Source of the DNA: Parasitella parasitica
Lineage: Eukaryota > Mucoromycota > Mucoromycetes > Mucorales > Mucoraceae
Direction: 5' to 3'
Length of the DNA stretch: 64,000 nt
Assembly: GCA_025201805.1 (NCBI GenBank)
Contig: MU619300.1
Location: 70,962-134,961, forward strand
Every line of letters begins with the position of its first letter. Positions within the stretch are counted from its first letter, which is position 1. The notes under the pieces are model-generated. The model made no database searches, was not told the DNA's origin, and saw only the letters and a program-made list of their open reading frames with translations. A program made the position numbers and the translations under genes. Below are positions 33,404-43,380 of this stretch, one piece after another.

Positions 33404-35958
33404 ATGTACGTTCTAAAGAGAGGTAAAGTATAGATGTCGTCGCATGTACGCAACGTGCCGCTCACCAGCTTGCTTTATTCGAAAGACGGAACCCAAGAAA
33501 AAGTCTTTTTCGATAAAATTAGCTCTCGCATCAACATCTTGTGCAAAGGCCTGGATGAAAACTTTGTTGATCCTCCCAAGATCTCTCAAAAGGTAGTTAC
33601 TGGCATGTATCCTGGTATTACCACTGTTCAGTTGGATAATTTGGCTGCAGAGATTGCTGTGGACATGACGGACATTCATCCTGACTATGCCGTTCTGGCT
33701 GCCCGGATCTCTGTCTCCAACCTTCAAAAGGAAACGCATGACAAATTCTCAGATGCCATGCAAGAGTTATACAACAACAAGCACCCCAAGACAGGCGCTT
33801 CCAATCCTTTGGTTTCCAAGGAGTTTTTAGACATGGTTTTAGAAAATGCAGACAAGATCAATGCTGCCATCGATTACCAACGTGATTTCGACTTCAACTA
33901 TTTTGGTTTCAAGATTCTCGAACAGAATTATCTCTTGAAGGTTGGTGACAAAATTGTCGAGCGTCCTCAGCAAATGCTGATGCGTGTTGCGCTCGCAATT
34001 CACGGCCACGATTTCGAATCTGCATTCCAGGCGTACGACTACACCTCCCGCCAGCTTTTTACTTATGCCGAAACAACCATCTTGAATGCTGGTACTGCAA
34101 ACGGTCAGCTCTCTAGTTTCTTTCAAGTTCAAATGAAGGAAGATAGTATCGAGGGTATTTACGATACTGTCGCAACTTGTGCTCGTATCTCCAAAGCGTC
34201 TGGTACTGTCGGTATGAGCTTTCAAAAGATTCGTGCCTCGGGCTCTTATATCGCTGGTACTAATGGTACGTCTAACGGTATTATTCCCATGTTGCGTGTA
34301 TTCAATGATGCTGCACGTTTCATCACTCCTGGTGCTAAAAAGGTAAAGGGTACGTATGCTGTTTATCTCGAGCCTTGGCATGCCGATATCTTTGAGTTTA
34401 TTGATCTCTCGAAAAACTCTGGCGAGGAGAATCTCCGTGCTCGTCATCTCCTTCTTGGTCTTTGGATTCCTGACATCTTTATGAAGCGTAAGTTTTGCAT
34501 TGGCATAATTGTGCCATGTGTTCTGTGCTAACCCTGCGGTGGTTTTATAGGTGTCGAAGAGAATGGGGATTGGTCTTTAATGTGTCCTAATGAATGTCCT
34601 CGTCTTGATACCACTTATGGCCAAGAATTTGAGGATCTCTATCTGGGTTATGAAAAGGCTGGTAAGGCTAGAAAGACTGTATCTGCTCAAAAGCTATGGT
34701 TCTCTATTTTGGATGCTCAAATCGAGAGTAGCATGCCTTTCATGTGTTATAAAGGTATATCTGGCTTTAGTGATGAAGAGATACATTTGCTAACAGCATT
34801 TGCCATGCGATAGATGCTGCTAATGAAAAAAACAATCAAAAGAACCTTGGTGTCATCTCTGGATCCAACCTTCGTGCTGATATCATGCAATATTCGGATG
34901 CTGAAGAGGTCTCTTCCACCAATATTGCCTCCATCGCTCTTCCCAAGTGTGTTGATGCTCACACTCGCACCTTCAACTTTGAAACTCTTCACGACATTGT
35001 CAAGCTTGTCATCAAAAACCTAGATAGAATGATTGATGCCAACAAGTACGTACTGGAAGAGGCCGAGAAGAGTGCTCTCAAGCACAGAGCTATCGGGTTA
35101 GGTGTTCAAGGCTTGGCTGACGTATTCTTGATGATGCATCATCCTTTTGATTCCCCTGAAGCCCGCCAGTTGAACAGAGATATCTTTGAGTCCATCTATT
35201 TTGCTGCCCTCGAAGCTTCTAATGAATTAGCACAAAAAAATGGTGCTTATCCTTCATATGAAGGCTCTCCCATCAGTCAAGGCATATTGCAACACGATTT
35301 ATGGAATGTGGAAGGCTCTGATCGTCTTGATTGGGCTACGCTTCGTGCTAATATCAAGGAGCATGGTGTGCGTAACTCCCTCCTCGTCGCTCCTATGCCA
35401 ACTACCACCACTAGCCAATTTCTCGGTAACAACGATGGCATTGAACCTTATCAGAGCATGGTTTTCACTCATCGCTCTGCTACTGGCGAATGCCAAGCTG
35501 TCAACCCTCATTTGCTCAAGGACTTGATTGAGCGCGGTATGTGGAGCCCTCAAGTCAAAGATATGTTGATCCAATCCAACGGCAGTGTCCAAAAGCTTCC
35601 TTTGATCTCTGATGATCTCAAGAAGCTGTACAAGACTGTGTGGGAAATCTCACAACGTGTTGTCATCGATATGGCTGCTGATCGTGCTGCTTTTATCGAC
35701 CAGTCGCAATCACTCAACTTGTTCTCCGCCGACCCTAATTATAGTCGTCTTTCATCTATGCATTTTTACTGCTGGAAGAAGGGGCTGAAGACTGGTATGC
35801 AATATCTCAGGACGAGTCCTCTTGAAGCAATGAGATTAACTATGGGTGAAGAACAAAAGGAAGATATCGAACAGGAAATTGAAAAGACGGCTGAAGATTT
35901 GGCTGCTATCGCTTGTTCTCTTGAAAACCCTGAAGCTTGTGTTAGCTGTAGCGGATAA
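33404..35958 (+). CDS. Ribonucleotide reductase large-subunit homologue lacking catalytic cysteines
   Basis: Four exons (33404-33422, 33486-34487, 34551-34754, 34814-35958) sum to 2370 nt and give 789 residues. The 19-nt first exon restores [20 protein letters not shown], the canonical R1 ATP-cone start. Collinear class I R1 blocks follow: [98 protein letters not shown] and a C-terminal CVSCSG. The conserved positions are altered: Cys218 is Phe ([10 protein letters not shown]), Cys429 is Arg and Glu431 is Asp (SNLRADI), Cys444 is Thr (EVSSTNIAS), and the first radical-path Tyr is Gln (TGMQYLR). Asn427, the second Tyr and the C-terminal Cys pair remain. Normal R1 reduces NDPs to dNDPs using these cysteines, so this one should be inactive. 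A true RNR1 should exist elsewhere in the genome. Confidence 0.95.
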
Positions 35959-36294
35959 ATTGCTTGATTTTATTTTATTTTTTGCATTGTTTAAACTTGT
36001 ATCATATAATATCATTGTCAACCACTCTCCTTTCCCCTCTCTCTTACTTCAAAGAATCAATAAACAAAAAAGAACCCGTTTTCGCTAAAAGTAGTGGTTG
36101 TTGCGCATATAAATATTCCTTTCCTCTTGGAAAATCACATTCACGAGGAACTACTGAGAAGCCTATTATACAATGATAAAGCTAAATTTTATTAATTATT
36201 TTTGTATTTTTAATACAAAGACGTGTGTAAGAATGTATGCATGTACATTGGGTCATTCAATATAAAGCTATGGCAGGGTTGCACAACTAGGAAT
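35959..36294. other. Convergent 3' region
   Basis: 336 bp between the convergent R1-like and F-box genes. AT-rich; AATAAA-like elements near 36057-36066 fit polyadenylation of the R1-like gene. Nothing else seen. Confidence 0.4.
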
Positions 36295-37440
36295 CTACTG
36301 TAAATGGACAGTATACTGTAATTGAAGTCGATCCAAGTAGCTACAAACAAGATTCTTTGCAAAGCTATTGTCAAGTGCAATCCCAAAGGTTCGTTCCTTG
36401 TGACCCGTTCGCGTAGAATATGAAATGACTGGATCAGCGTAATAAGAAGGGCGAAGAAACACTAATTTAGTCTTCCAATCTTCTTTTTCAGGTGGGAGTG
36501 TATTGAAAATATACTTGAGGTACGTTAAAAGATTTGCTGGCTTGATATTCTTGATGCATAATTTGCTGTCTGCGAGGACATTCATCCATAGCATAAAATC
36601 TCTGACGGCTTCGAGCTGACTCGGTGGTTGTGAATCGTTTACTGAATCAAAGATACTGATCGTCAACTTTTCAGCATTAGTGAGGTTGAAGAGGAATTTG
36701 TTTAATTCTGCATGGTTAAACCCATTTGCTACTTTTGATGAAATCTCCAAATCTCGCAATGAGGAATGCTCCTTGGCCGGTATACGAGACATCAACGGTG
36801 ATTGTGTCAATTGGAATTTCACGTATGAAAGTCGAGTACTAGTATTTAGCACAGAGGAAATGATTGCAAGCGGATCAGTCAGAGCACCTAGAGTCAATTC
36901 TCTAAGATTGGGAAAGCCGCAATTCAACACTAGCTCGCAATTTACTTCAGGGCTTTGTAGATCAAGCTGTGTTATTGACAGCCGAAATTTTCGGACGCAC
37001 AAGCCGTAGTATATATCATAGTTAACGATAGGGATGCGCTGGAGCCGATCCAAGTGCATATCATCAGGCAATGAACTGAGTGAATGAAGCACAGCATTAT
37101 CAATAACGTTATTGCTGGTTATTGAGCGTATATCTCTGCAGTATTGAATAAACGATCTAACAGTTGTCGCAAACCTGTGCATGCTACTAATCTGGTAGAC
37201 ATTGAAATGAATACTTTTGACCAATGAGCCGCGCGGTGAGGAGCTGTATTGAGACTTCTGCATGTAGAGGGTGAACTTTACGAGGCTTATCTCGGTATTA
37301 AAATCCACTTTTTCGTATGGCTTTGATCCAACCGCGATATGCCATGTGTGACAAACAAGCTGGCATGCTGCAAGATCTGTCGAGTACAAGTTATTAAGTA
37401 CGTTTTCAAGTAGCTCAACAGGCAAATTAGAAATTGACAT
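36295..37440 (-). CDS. F-box protein with LRR-like C-terminal region
   Basis: Single exon, 381 residues. The first about 45 residues are an F-box: MSISNLPVELLENVLNNLYS, then TDLAACQLVCHTWHIAVGS. The rest is a diverged leucine-rich-repeat-like array (for example RKFRLSITQLDLQSPEV, GFPNLRELTLGALTDP, SSLRDLEISSK). It should act as a substrate receptor of an SCF ligase by binding SKP1. Large families of such proteins are common in Mucoromycota, and the substrate cannot be inferred. It has the same general architecture as the F-box gene at 49467-50525 but is not a close copy. Confidence 0.85.
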   Translation of the reverse strand: MSISNLPVELLENVLNNLYSTDLAACQLVCHTWHIAVGSKPYEKVDFNTEISLVKFTLYMQKSQYSSSPRGSLVKSIHFNVYQISSMHRFATTVRSFIQYCRDIRSITSNNVIDNAVLHSLSSLPDDMHLDRLQRIPIVNYDIYYGLCVRKFRLSITQLDLQSPEVNCELVLNCGFPNLRELTLGALTDPLAIISSVLNTSTRLSYVKFQLTQSPLMSRIPAKEHSSLRDLEISSKVANGFNHAELNKFLFNLTNAEKLTISIFDSVNDSQPPSQLEAVRDFMLWMNVLADSKLCIKNIKPANLLTYLKYIFNTLPPEKEDWKTKLVFLRPSYYADPVISYSTRTGHKERTFGIALDNSFAKNLVCSYLDRLQLQYTVHLQ

Positions 37441-39540
37441 TATAAAATGACTGATGTAAACTGAAGAAAAAAAACGAAAAAAAGAAAAGATACCCAGTAC
37501 AGATTTATTCTTTGAGTGTGGAAGAATAAATTCATATGCATCAGCTTAATAGCTTGACGTCAATAGCATATAACACTCTATAAAATAAGCAAATAATTTG
37601 TATCTGTGATGTATCCAAAATACCATGTGCCTGATTTAAGTAAACACATCATCTTTGTACTCTTGGACTAGGATATGACTAAAGACTTTTCTTGTGATAT
37701 AAAATTCAATCTAAGCAATATGGTGGCTACATTGTACATATTGAAATGGCTCTCTTCAAACGAAGATTAGAAAATTTCAGATTATATTAGTGCCTCTTCC
37801 TATTAATTAACAAAACTGCGATGACGCATCACCTGTACATTATAAATATATTCTAGATTATCCCTATAGAATGCACAGCAGTGGTGGCAGTAATTTATCA
37901 ATTTAGATTCAATAGATCTAAAAGGACTCAAATTACAAGTGATTTACCAAATTCCAAGTTTATGTTTATTGTAAATTTAAACAATACCAAATAGATTCGG
38001 ACGCAGCTAGTGCACAGTTCATATTTATATTCTTAAACTCTTTATCTTTAGACTTTGTTTATTGCTTTGTCTTTGTCGTTTATGTGGCTAAATAGTTAGA
38101 TGTTCAGTCATCAGGGGGTAACCTTGATATTTCTGCTCCTTCCTCTTCATTTCCAGGAGTTAATGTGCTTACCCAAAATGCCAAAAATCACCAATGCCAT
38201 CGATGTCAGAGTCAAAAGGTTACTAGAAATGAGCTCGTTGTAGACTACTTCAGACAGAGACCTTCAAGCTTCTCCTTGCAAAAGAATCCAACCAAAGCGT
38301 TACAGAGAGAGGCGTTCCCGTATGGATAAAAAAAAACGCCATTAGTTCAATCACATTGCTTACCAAGTTTGAGTATGAAACGTATTACCTGAGCTTTTTT
38401 TCTTTTTTCTTTTTTGAACCAGCTGCAAGAAGAAATATCAACACCTAGACGGACATATTTATAAACAAAGCTTGTTGGAAGCGATGTTCTTACAAATAAG
38501 CGGGGTTGTCGCTTCTTAAGGGATAAGTACCCAAGTCTAGCTTATGCTGTGTTAAGCAGGCGGGCATCTTTTATCTTAAGTTCCTAGAAGGAATCCCTTA
38601 ACGATAAAAAGAAACTGGGTTGGCGAAACTTATCTCATGGTTGAGTATGAGGTGAAGAGTCCTAGCCTGAGCAATATTTTGCTGATTCTTACAGAAGAAG
38701 AGCCATTTTCTTTTTCTTTTTTAACTTCAGTATTTGAACCGTTGAGATGCTGAATATACTGTATTAGGTAATTGTGACAACACTTTGTATAAGGTTTACA
38801 AGTTATTCATGCATGAAAAAAAAAAGGTTTATGAGTTTTGTTAAAGAGAGTCTCAAAAGCACCATCGACACTGTACCTATGCACGACCATAAATACCTTA
38901 AATCAAGAGATAGTTTTTTCTCAGAACATCCCCTTTCTGAATGGGATTTGACTAACTACATCAAGTATTCCTAATGAAAAACATTCACAAGAGCAAAAAA
39001 TGCCCTCGAAAGAACGTTTTTATAACATCTGAAAAGCATTGCAAGAGATCTATCAATATCAGTGAGTAATTAAAAGGCTCTGTAAACAATATCTTCAAAG
39101 AAAGTGAAAACAAAGATGAAAACCAGGTACGTCAAGGAAAATTGTAGCAGACGGTCAAGTCGCTAAACTTTAATTTGCAACGATGTCTTGTTGTAAGAAT
39201 GAGTCAAGTTTATAAAATAAACTGCAATGTGATTTCTAGCAATATTGGCCTTATCGTTTCGTCAAGCAATACCACTATTAAAAAATATTGAAGGAAGACA
39301 AAATTTGAGGTATTTACGTAAATAACAAGTTTTAAGACTTTTTTTTTCTTGAATGATGTAGCTTTTTGTAAATATACAAAAGACAACAGCTACGTTAATG
39401 CTACAGATAAAGTATGGATTATGTAGCGTTTCCTCTGTTGGTAGCCACTCTTACATCTATATCTCCAACTGGTGCCAGTCTCCAGGTCTATACCATACAG
39501 AACTAAAGAATGAGGTGGTATGATGCAGATTCTACAGGAT
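37441..39540. other. Intergenic, gene-poor, 2.1 kb
   Basis: AT-rich sequence with no intact gene. A plus-strand segment near 38190-38330 can be read CHRCQSQKVTRNELVVDYF and on to a stop, and a 66-codon frame lies at 38774-38974. Neither matches a family I can name. Pyrimidine-rich stretches occur at 38396-38415 and 38706-38722. Probably old transposon debris. Confidence 0.4.
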
Positions 39541-39549
39541 TCCTCCCTT

Positions 39550-41075
39550 AGGGATTCCTATTTGGTGTAGCTTAAGCCAACGTGAAGCCTTAATAACTAC
39601 AATGCTCCAACAGATTGATTCGGTCCTGGAGTTGCACAGTCAACGCCACTTACCTTTCTACGGCAAAACAACTATTGTCAATGTCCTCACTCTGATCAAG
39701 TTGTGGCATATCCTCCGTTTCACATTTCTGCCAAAGGTTTTCTTCCAGCAGATGCGCAACAGGGTCCATCAGTTCATTTACGGCAAAATGTTCGCCCAAA
39801 CTGAAAAATAGCATCGTCTACCTTCCTCGAGGCAAAGGCGGTCTCGGAATTTTTGACGCTGAAGTCGAGCAGCAAATCTTTCAATTTTGGTATATTAAGG
39901 CTATGGTTAATGATTCTTTATCGATCGTCAATGTGGTGCCTTCATTCTTGGTTCACCTGATTTCGGATTCCCTAAAACCCACCTATGCGGCTCCCTTTCC
40001 TACCATGTCTCTACTGTTTGAAGATTGGCGCAGACCAAGATCTCCATGAATAACCTCTTCTTTCCTACCGCTTCTAACTCAAGCTATAGATGCCTGTTTT
40101 CCTAACATGGATCATGCATCCATCTGGCTTCGAATCCCTCCTGCTCCCTCCTATTTACCTCTGCCTATTCGTGAAGTCCTTTGCTGCAATCCAGATCACT
40201 CAGATCCCACAATCCATTCGTCAAAACATCTCCTAACATTGAAAGTGTCAGACTTTTTCTTTTTTGGCTCGACAGATCAACTCTTACATTACCGTCCGCC
40301 CGCTGAGTATTCCTATCCATGCACCCTGCGTAAACTTCGCAAAAATATCACTGAACACAAGCTTCTTGTCCAGCGGTACATGGCGTTTCATTTGGGTATC
40401 ACGGCATCCCCCTACAACACATCCAGCACACATCAGACAAGTCATTAACAGCGCCTGAATTACAACCAACCGTTTCTTACCACATTCCCTACAATTAAAG
40501 ATCAATTTCTCTCCTTCTGCACGAACCACACCACCCGCCAATAGATCCTTTGTTCCAAACCACCCATCTCCCATGGTCGCTTCTATAACCCTCATATTTG
40601 CTCGTCTCGCTGTGTTTTCTGCAACCAAGTTGAAACCGCTGCGCATATGATCATTGCATGCCCTCGCAAACAGGACATCTGGCCTCCTATGCCGCATTTC
40701 TACTTGAGCAACTCGGCTCGTTTCTCCTTGCATCGCGTCTTCACAGACCTTGGCAATCTTACTCTTATTCCCTACCTTTTCCGCCCGACAGTTTCTTCCA
40801 TCACCATCTTTGACTTCTTTTCTGTGATTCCCTACCAAGTCTGGTGGGCCCATTTGAGCCATCACTTCGGCGCTGTTCCATTCATTCCTTAGCATGTTTT
40901 CCCTTTGATACACAGGGACCTGTTATTCCTAATCAAACAACAGCAATAATTATCTTTCTTTTGCTACTATTTTGAGTTGTCCCTATTCTGTACACCACTC
41001 AATCCTAATTTTTTTTTTGAAATTTATTCATTTAACCCCTTTCATAAATAAAATCTTCCTCTCACAAAAAAAAAG
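39550..41075 (+). mobile_element. 5'-truncated, decayed non-LTR (LINE) retrotransposon
   Basis: The reading GIPIWCSLSQREALITTMLQ, then RHLPFYGKTTIVNVLTLIKL and WHILRF, is the region after the reverse-transcriptase catalytic core in LINE ORF2 (family pattern YLG-(Y/I)P, then R-xLS-xxGKA, then LWH). Later pieces, after shifts, include LPRGKGGLGIFD (39818-39853) and a zf-RVT-like CVFCNQVETAAHMIIACPRK (about 40610-40669). The element ends with AATAAA at 41046-41051 and an A run at 41066-41074, as expected for a target-primed insertion. Several frameshifts and stops make it inactive. The RT catalytic domain and the endonuclease are missing. It abuts DNA leading into the right 2-kb repeat. Confidence 0.8.
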
Positions 41076-41204
41076 TATCTCATTTTTCAACGCAATGGAA
41101 ATTCTTTATCACTGAATCAAAGTTTAAACCAACTATTTTATTCTTTTTTCTCCTTTGATTATTTGTCTGTCCAAAAATTATAGCATATTCAAGAAAATGA
41201 CAAT

Positions 41205-43245
41205 CTCTATTTTACTTTCTATTTTTACAAGTTTAGCATTAAAATTACAAAAAAGGAACTCTTGAACTGAAATTCATCATTATTATAAGCAACAATGGTA
41301 ATAGGGCTTCCCTGTCACTAGCTATTAGCGACTTGTGAATTATTCACAAATAACAAGGGGCCATTACAGCAAAAGACTGTGTTCATAAATTACCCTCTTC
41401 TGCTTCAACACCTGTTTTATCATATTACCGTAAAGAAAGGTATACTTGTGGCACCAAAAATATTTACTTTATAGAGCTGTGTCATGTACTAAAATTGATA
41501 TTGGCGTGATATCATCTGCAAATAGATATTTTTTACAGCTTACAAGCAAGAAATTGAGCTTCCTGTGCCATTTATTGATTGATTTTGATAATCAAAAGTG
41601 CCCTGATTACACCGGAAATAGTATCCATTGGGAAAAAACAATATTATATGTGATTTTGGTGCAATTTGAGCATGATTTTTTTTTCGATGCAAAATGACCG
41701 ATTTTTTTCAGTTTTTTCCTTGTATCCACACATCCAAAATCATCAGTTATGCATTATCCTCAATTTTGACCTCAAAAATGAAACTTTTTACTATAGCATA
41801 TATTAGAGGAAAATGGTCGCAAAAGACCATTCCTTGATCTGAAAGACTGGAGATGCGCTCTGATTAAGCAAAATATTGACTTTTCTCGCTTGATCTGTTT
41901 TCGAAGTTTTTTCGACAGAATTCCTTCCATGAACATATGGGGATTATGAAATGATACCATCGTGTAGAGCGCCCAGAACTACAACTATTATCATAGAACG
42001 ACAGCCGTGGTATGCATAGTATCCGAGGATGATATCTTGCCTTAAAAAAGTAATTTTGTTCTCAAATTGTACAAATGGAGTATCTGAAAGAAGTTTTCCT
42101 TCCTTGTTTTGGACGCATTTAATCTCCGCTATCCAAGAAAAATCAGTGATTTTTGAAGGAAGTATTAGCTTTGAGAAGCCATAGCTTGCCCAATTAAAAA
42201 GAAAAAGAGTTGCAATTTAATCTATTCAAATGTTGTGTTTCTTGGCTTTCTAATAGTAGTACTTGCATGTCTGTAACGAGTCTGACGATCTCACGCTCCC
42301 ATTTTGAAAGATCCTTTTCCGAAAAAAGTCTGAAAAGTTGTTACCTTCATCTGATATCAACCCAAAGAGCATAAAAACTTGATCTAAGCTATGCAAATAT
42401 GTAATCAAAAAGTGCCTTATAGTCAAATTAATTACTTTGAATTACTTTTTTTTTGTGCTTGAGATTACTAAGCATTGTTTTCTTACAGTTTTTGTCTTTT
42501 TTCTAATAATAACACACTGAAGTTCGCGTAGACCAAAAAAAAAAAAAAAAAAAAAAAAATCAAATGCCTAAAATCTATGCTGACTTTGCAGAGACACACA
42601 CTTTTGAAGCATTCCAATGATATGGAAAAGAAGGCACAGGTTTGACTAGCTGTTCTACTGTGCAACTGGATACGCAGAATCCAGCTTGGCACTTGCCTGA
42701 CAAGACCTTCTACACTAGAAGACGCCAGGTCAACTGAAGGTATAAGGAAATGCCAGAGAGAAGGAAGCAATCTGTCACCAGGATAATATACCCATTCATA
42801 AAAAAATAATCTGTATAGAAATTTATGAAATTCCAAGCACATGTAAATGAACCTTGCTGTCCGCTCCTGAATCCATTTAAAGATCTTAGATCCAAAGTCA
42901 ACAGACATACTCACACCCAGAATCACAAATGTTTGTCAACAGGCAACCGTAAACTTTTCTAGAGACTATTTTGAACTCCAAGGTATGATGCAGATAGCTT
43001 ATTTCACAACACATTCTCTTGATATTTTCACTACGAATGAAACAAATTAAAGCAATTACTCTTTTTCTCTAAATATGGATATCCCCACTTGAAATCTTTC
43101 TAGGGAGCCGTTTCTCTTCTTTCAGAAACTTCTTGGCTTTTATCAGAAATAAATGGTTTTTTTTTTACCAGAAACCCTGATATGTATTGCCACAATCACC
43201 GTAACCTTTATCATTTTCTTGAATTTTTCTTTAGGCTGCATGACA
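41205..43245. repeat. 2-kb dispersed repeat, right copy (inverted)
   Basis: Reverse-complement partner of 19440-21425. Similarity begins after the LINE tail near TTACTTTCTATTTTTACAAG (about 41212) and continues to TTATCATTTTCTTGAATTTT (about 43208-43227). Differences include a longer A tract at 42536-42559 and small indels. As in the left copy, the only shared open frame is short (41772-41960, minus). The two copies face each other in opposite orientation about 20 kb apart. Confidence 0.85.
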
Positions 43246-43273
43246 AAAGCAGGAAAGAAGAGTCACTGTCAAA

Positions 43274-43309
43274 AAAAAAAAAAANNNNNNNNNNAAAAAA
43301 AAAAAAAAA
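43274..43309. other. Assembly gap (10 N) inside an A homopolymer
   Basis: Ten N bases at 43285-43294 are flanked on both sides by runs of A (13 and 15). This indicates that assembly failed in a homopolymer. The true length is unknown. It lies about 85 bp upstream of the SET-domain start codon, so the promoter of that gene is incompletely known. Confidence 0.95.
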
Positions 43310-43380
43310 CAAGAAAAATTTTGACATCCCAAATCAGTTGATCACTTTTTCGCTTCCATCAAACTAACATAGCACAAAGA

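Noticed and set aside
33434-33486. Annotating the R1-like gene from the ATG at 33434 ([10 protein letters not shown]...)
   Set aside because: The first 17 codons match nothing in R1, whereas splicing 33422 to 33486 restores the canonical MYVLKRDG start with valid splice sites and a frame that fits.
38190-38330. Zinc-finger-like CHRCQ segment as a gene
   Set aside because: Only one CxxC pair, a stop soon after, and no flanking coding frame or splice logic.
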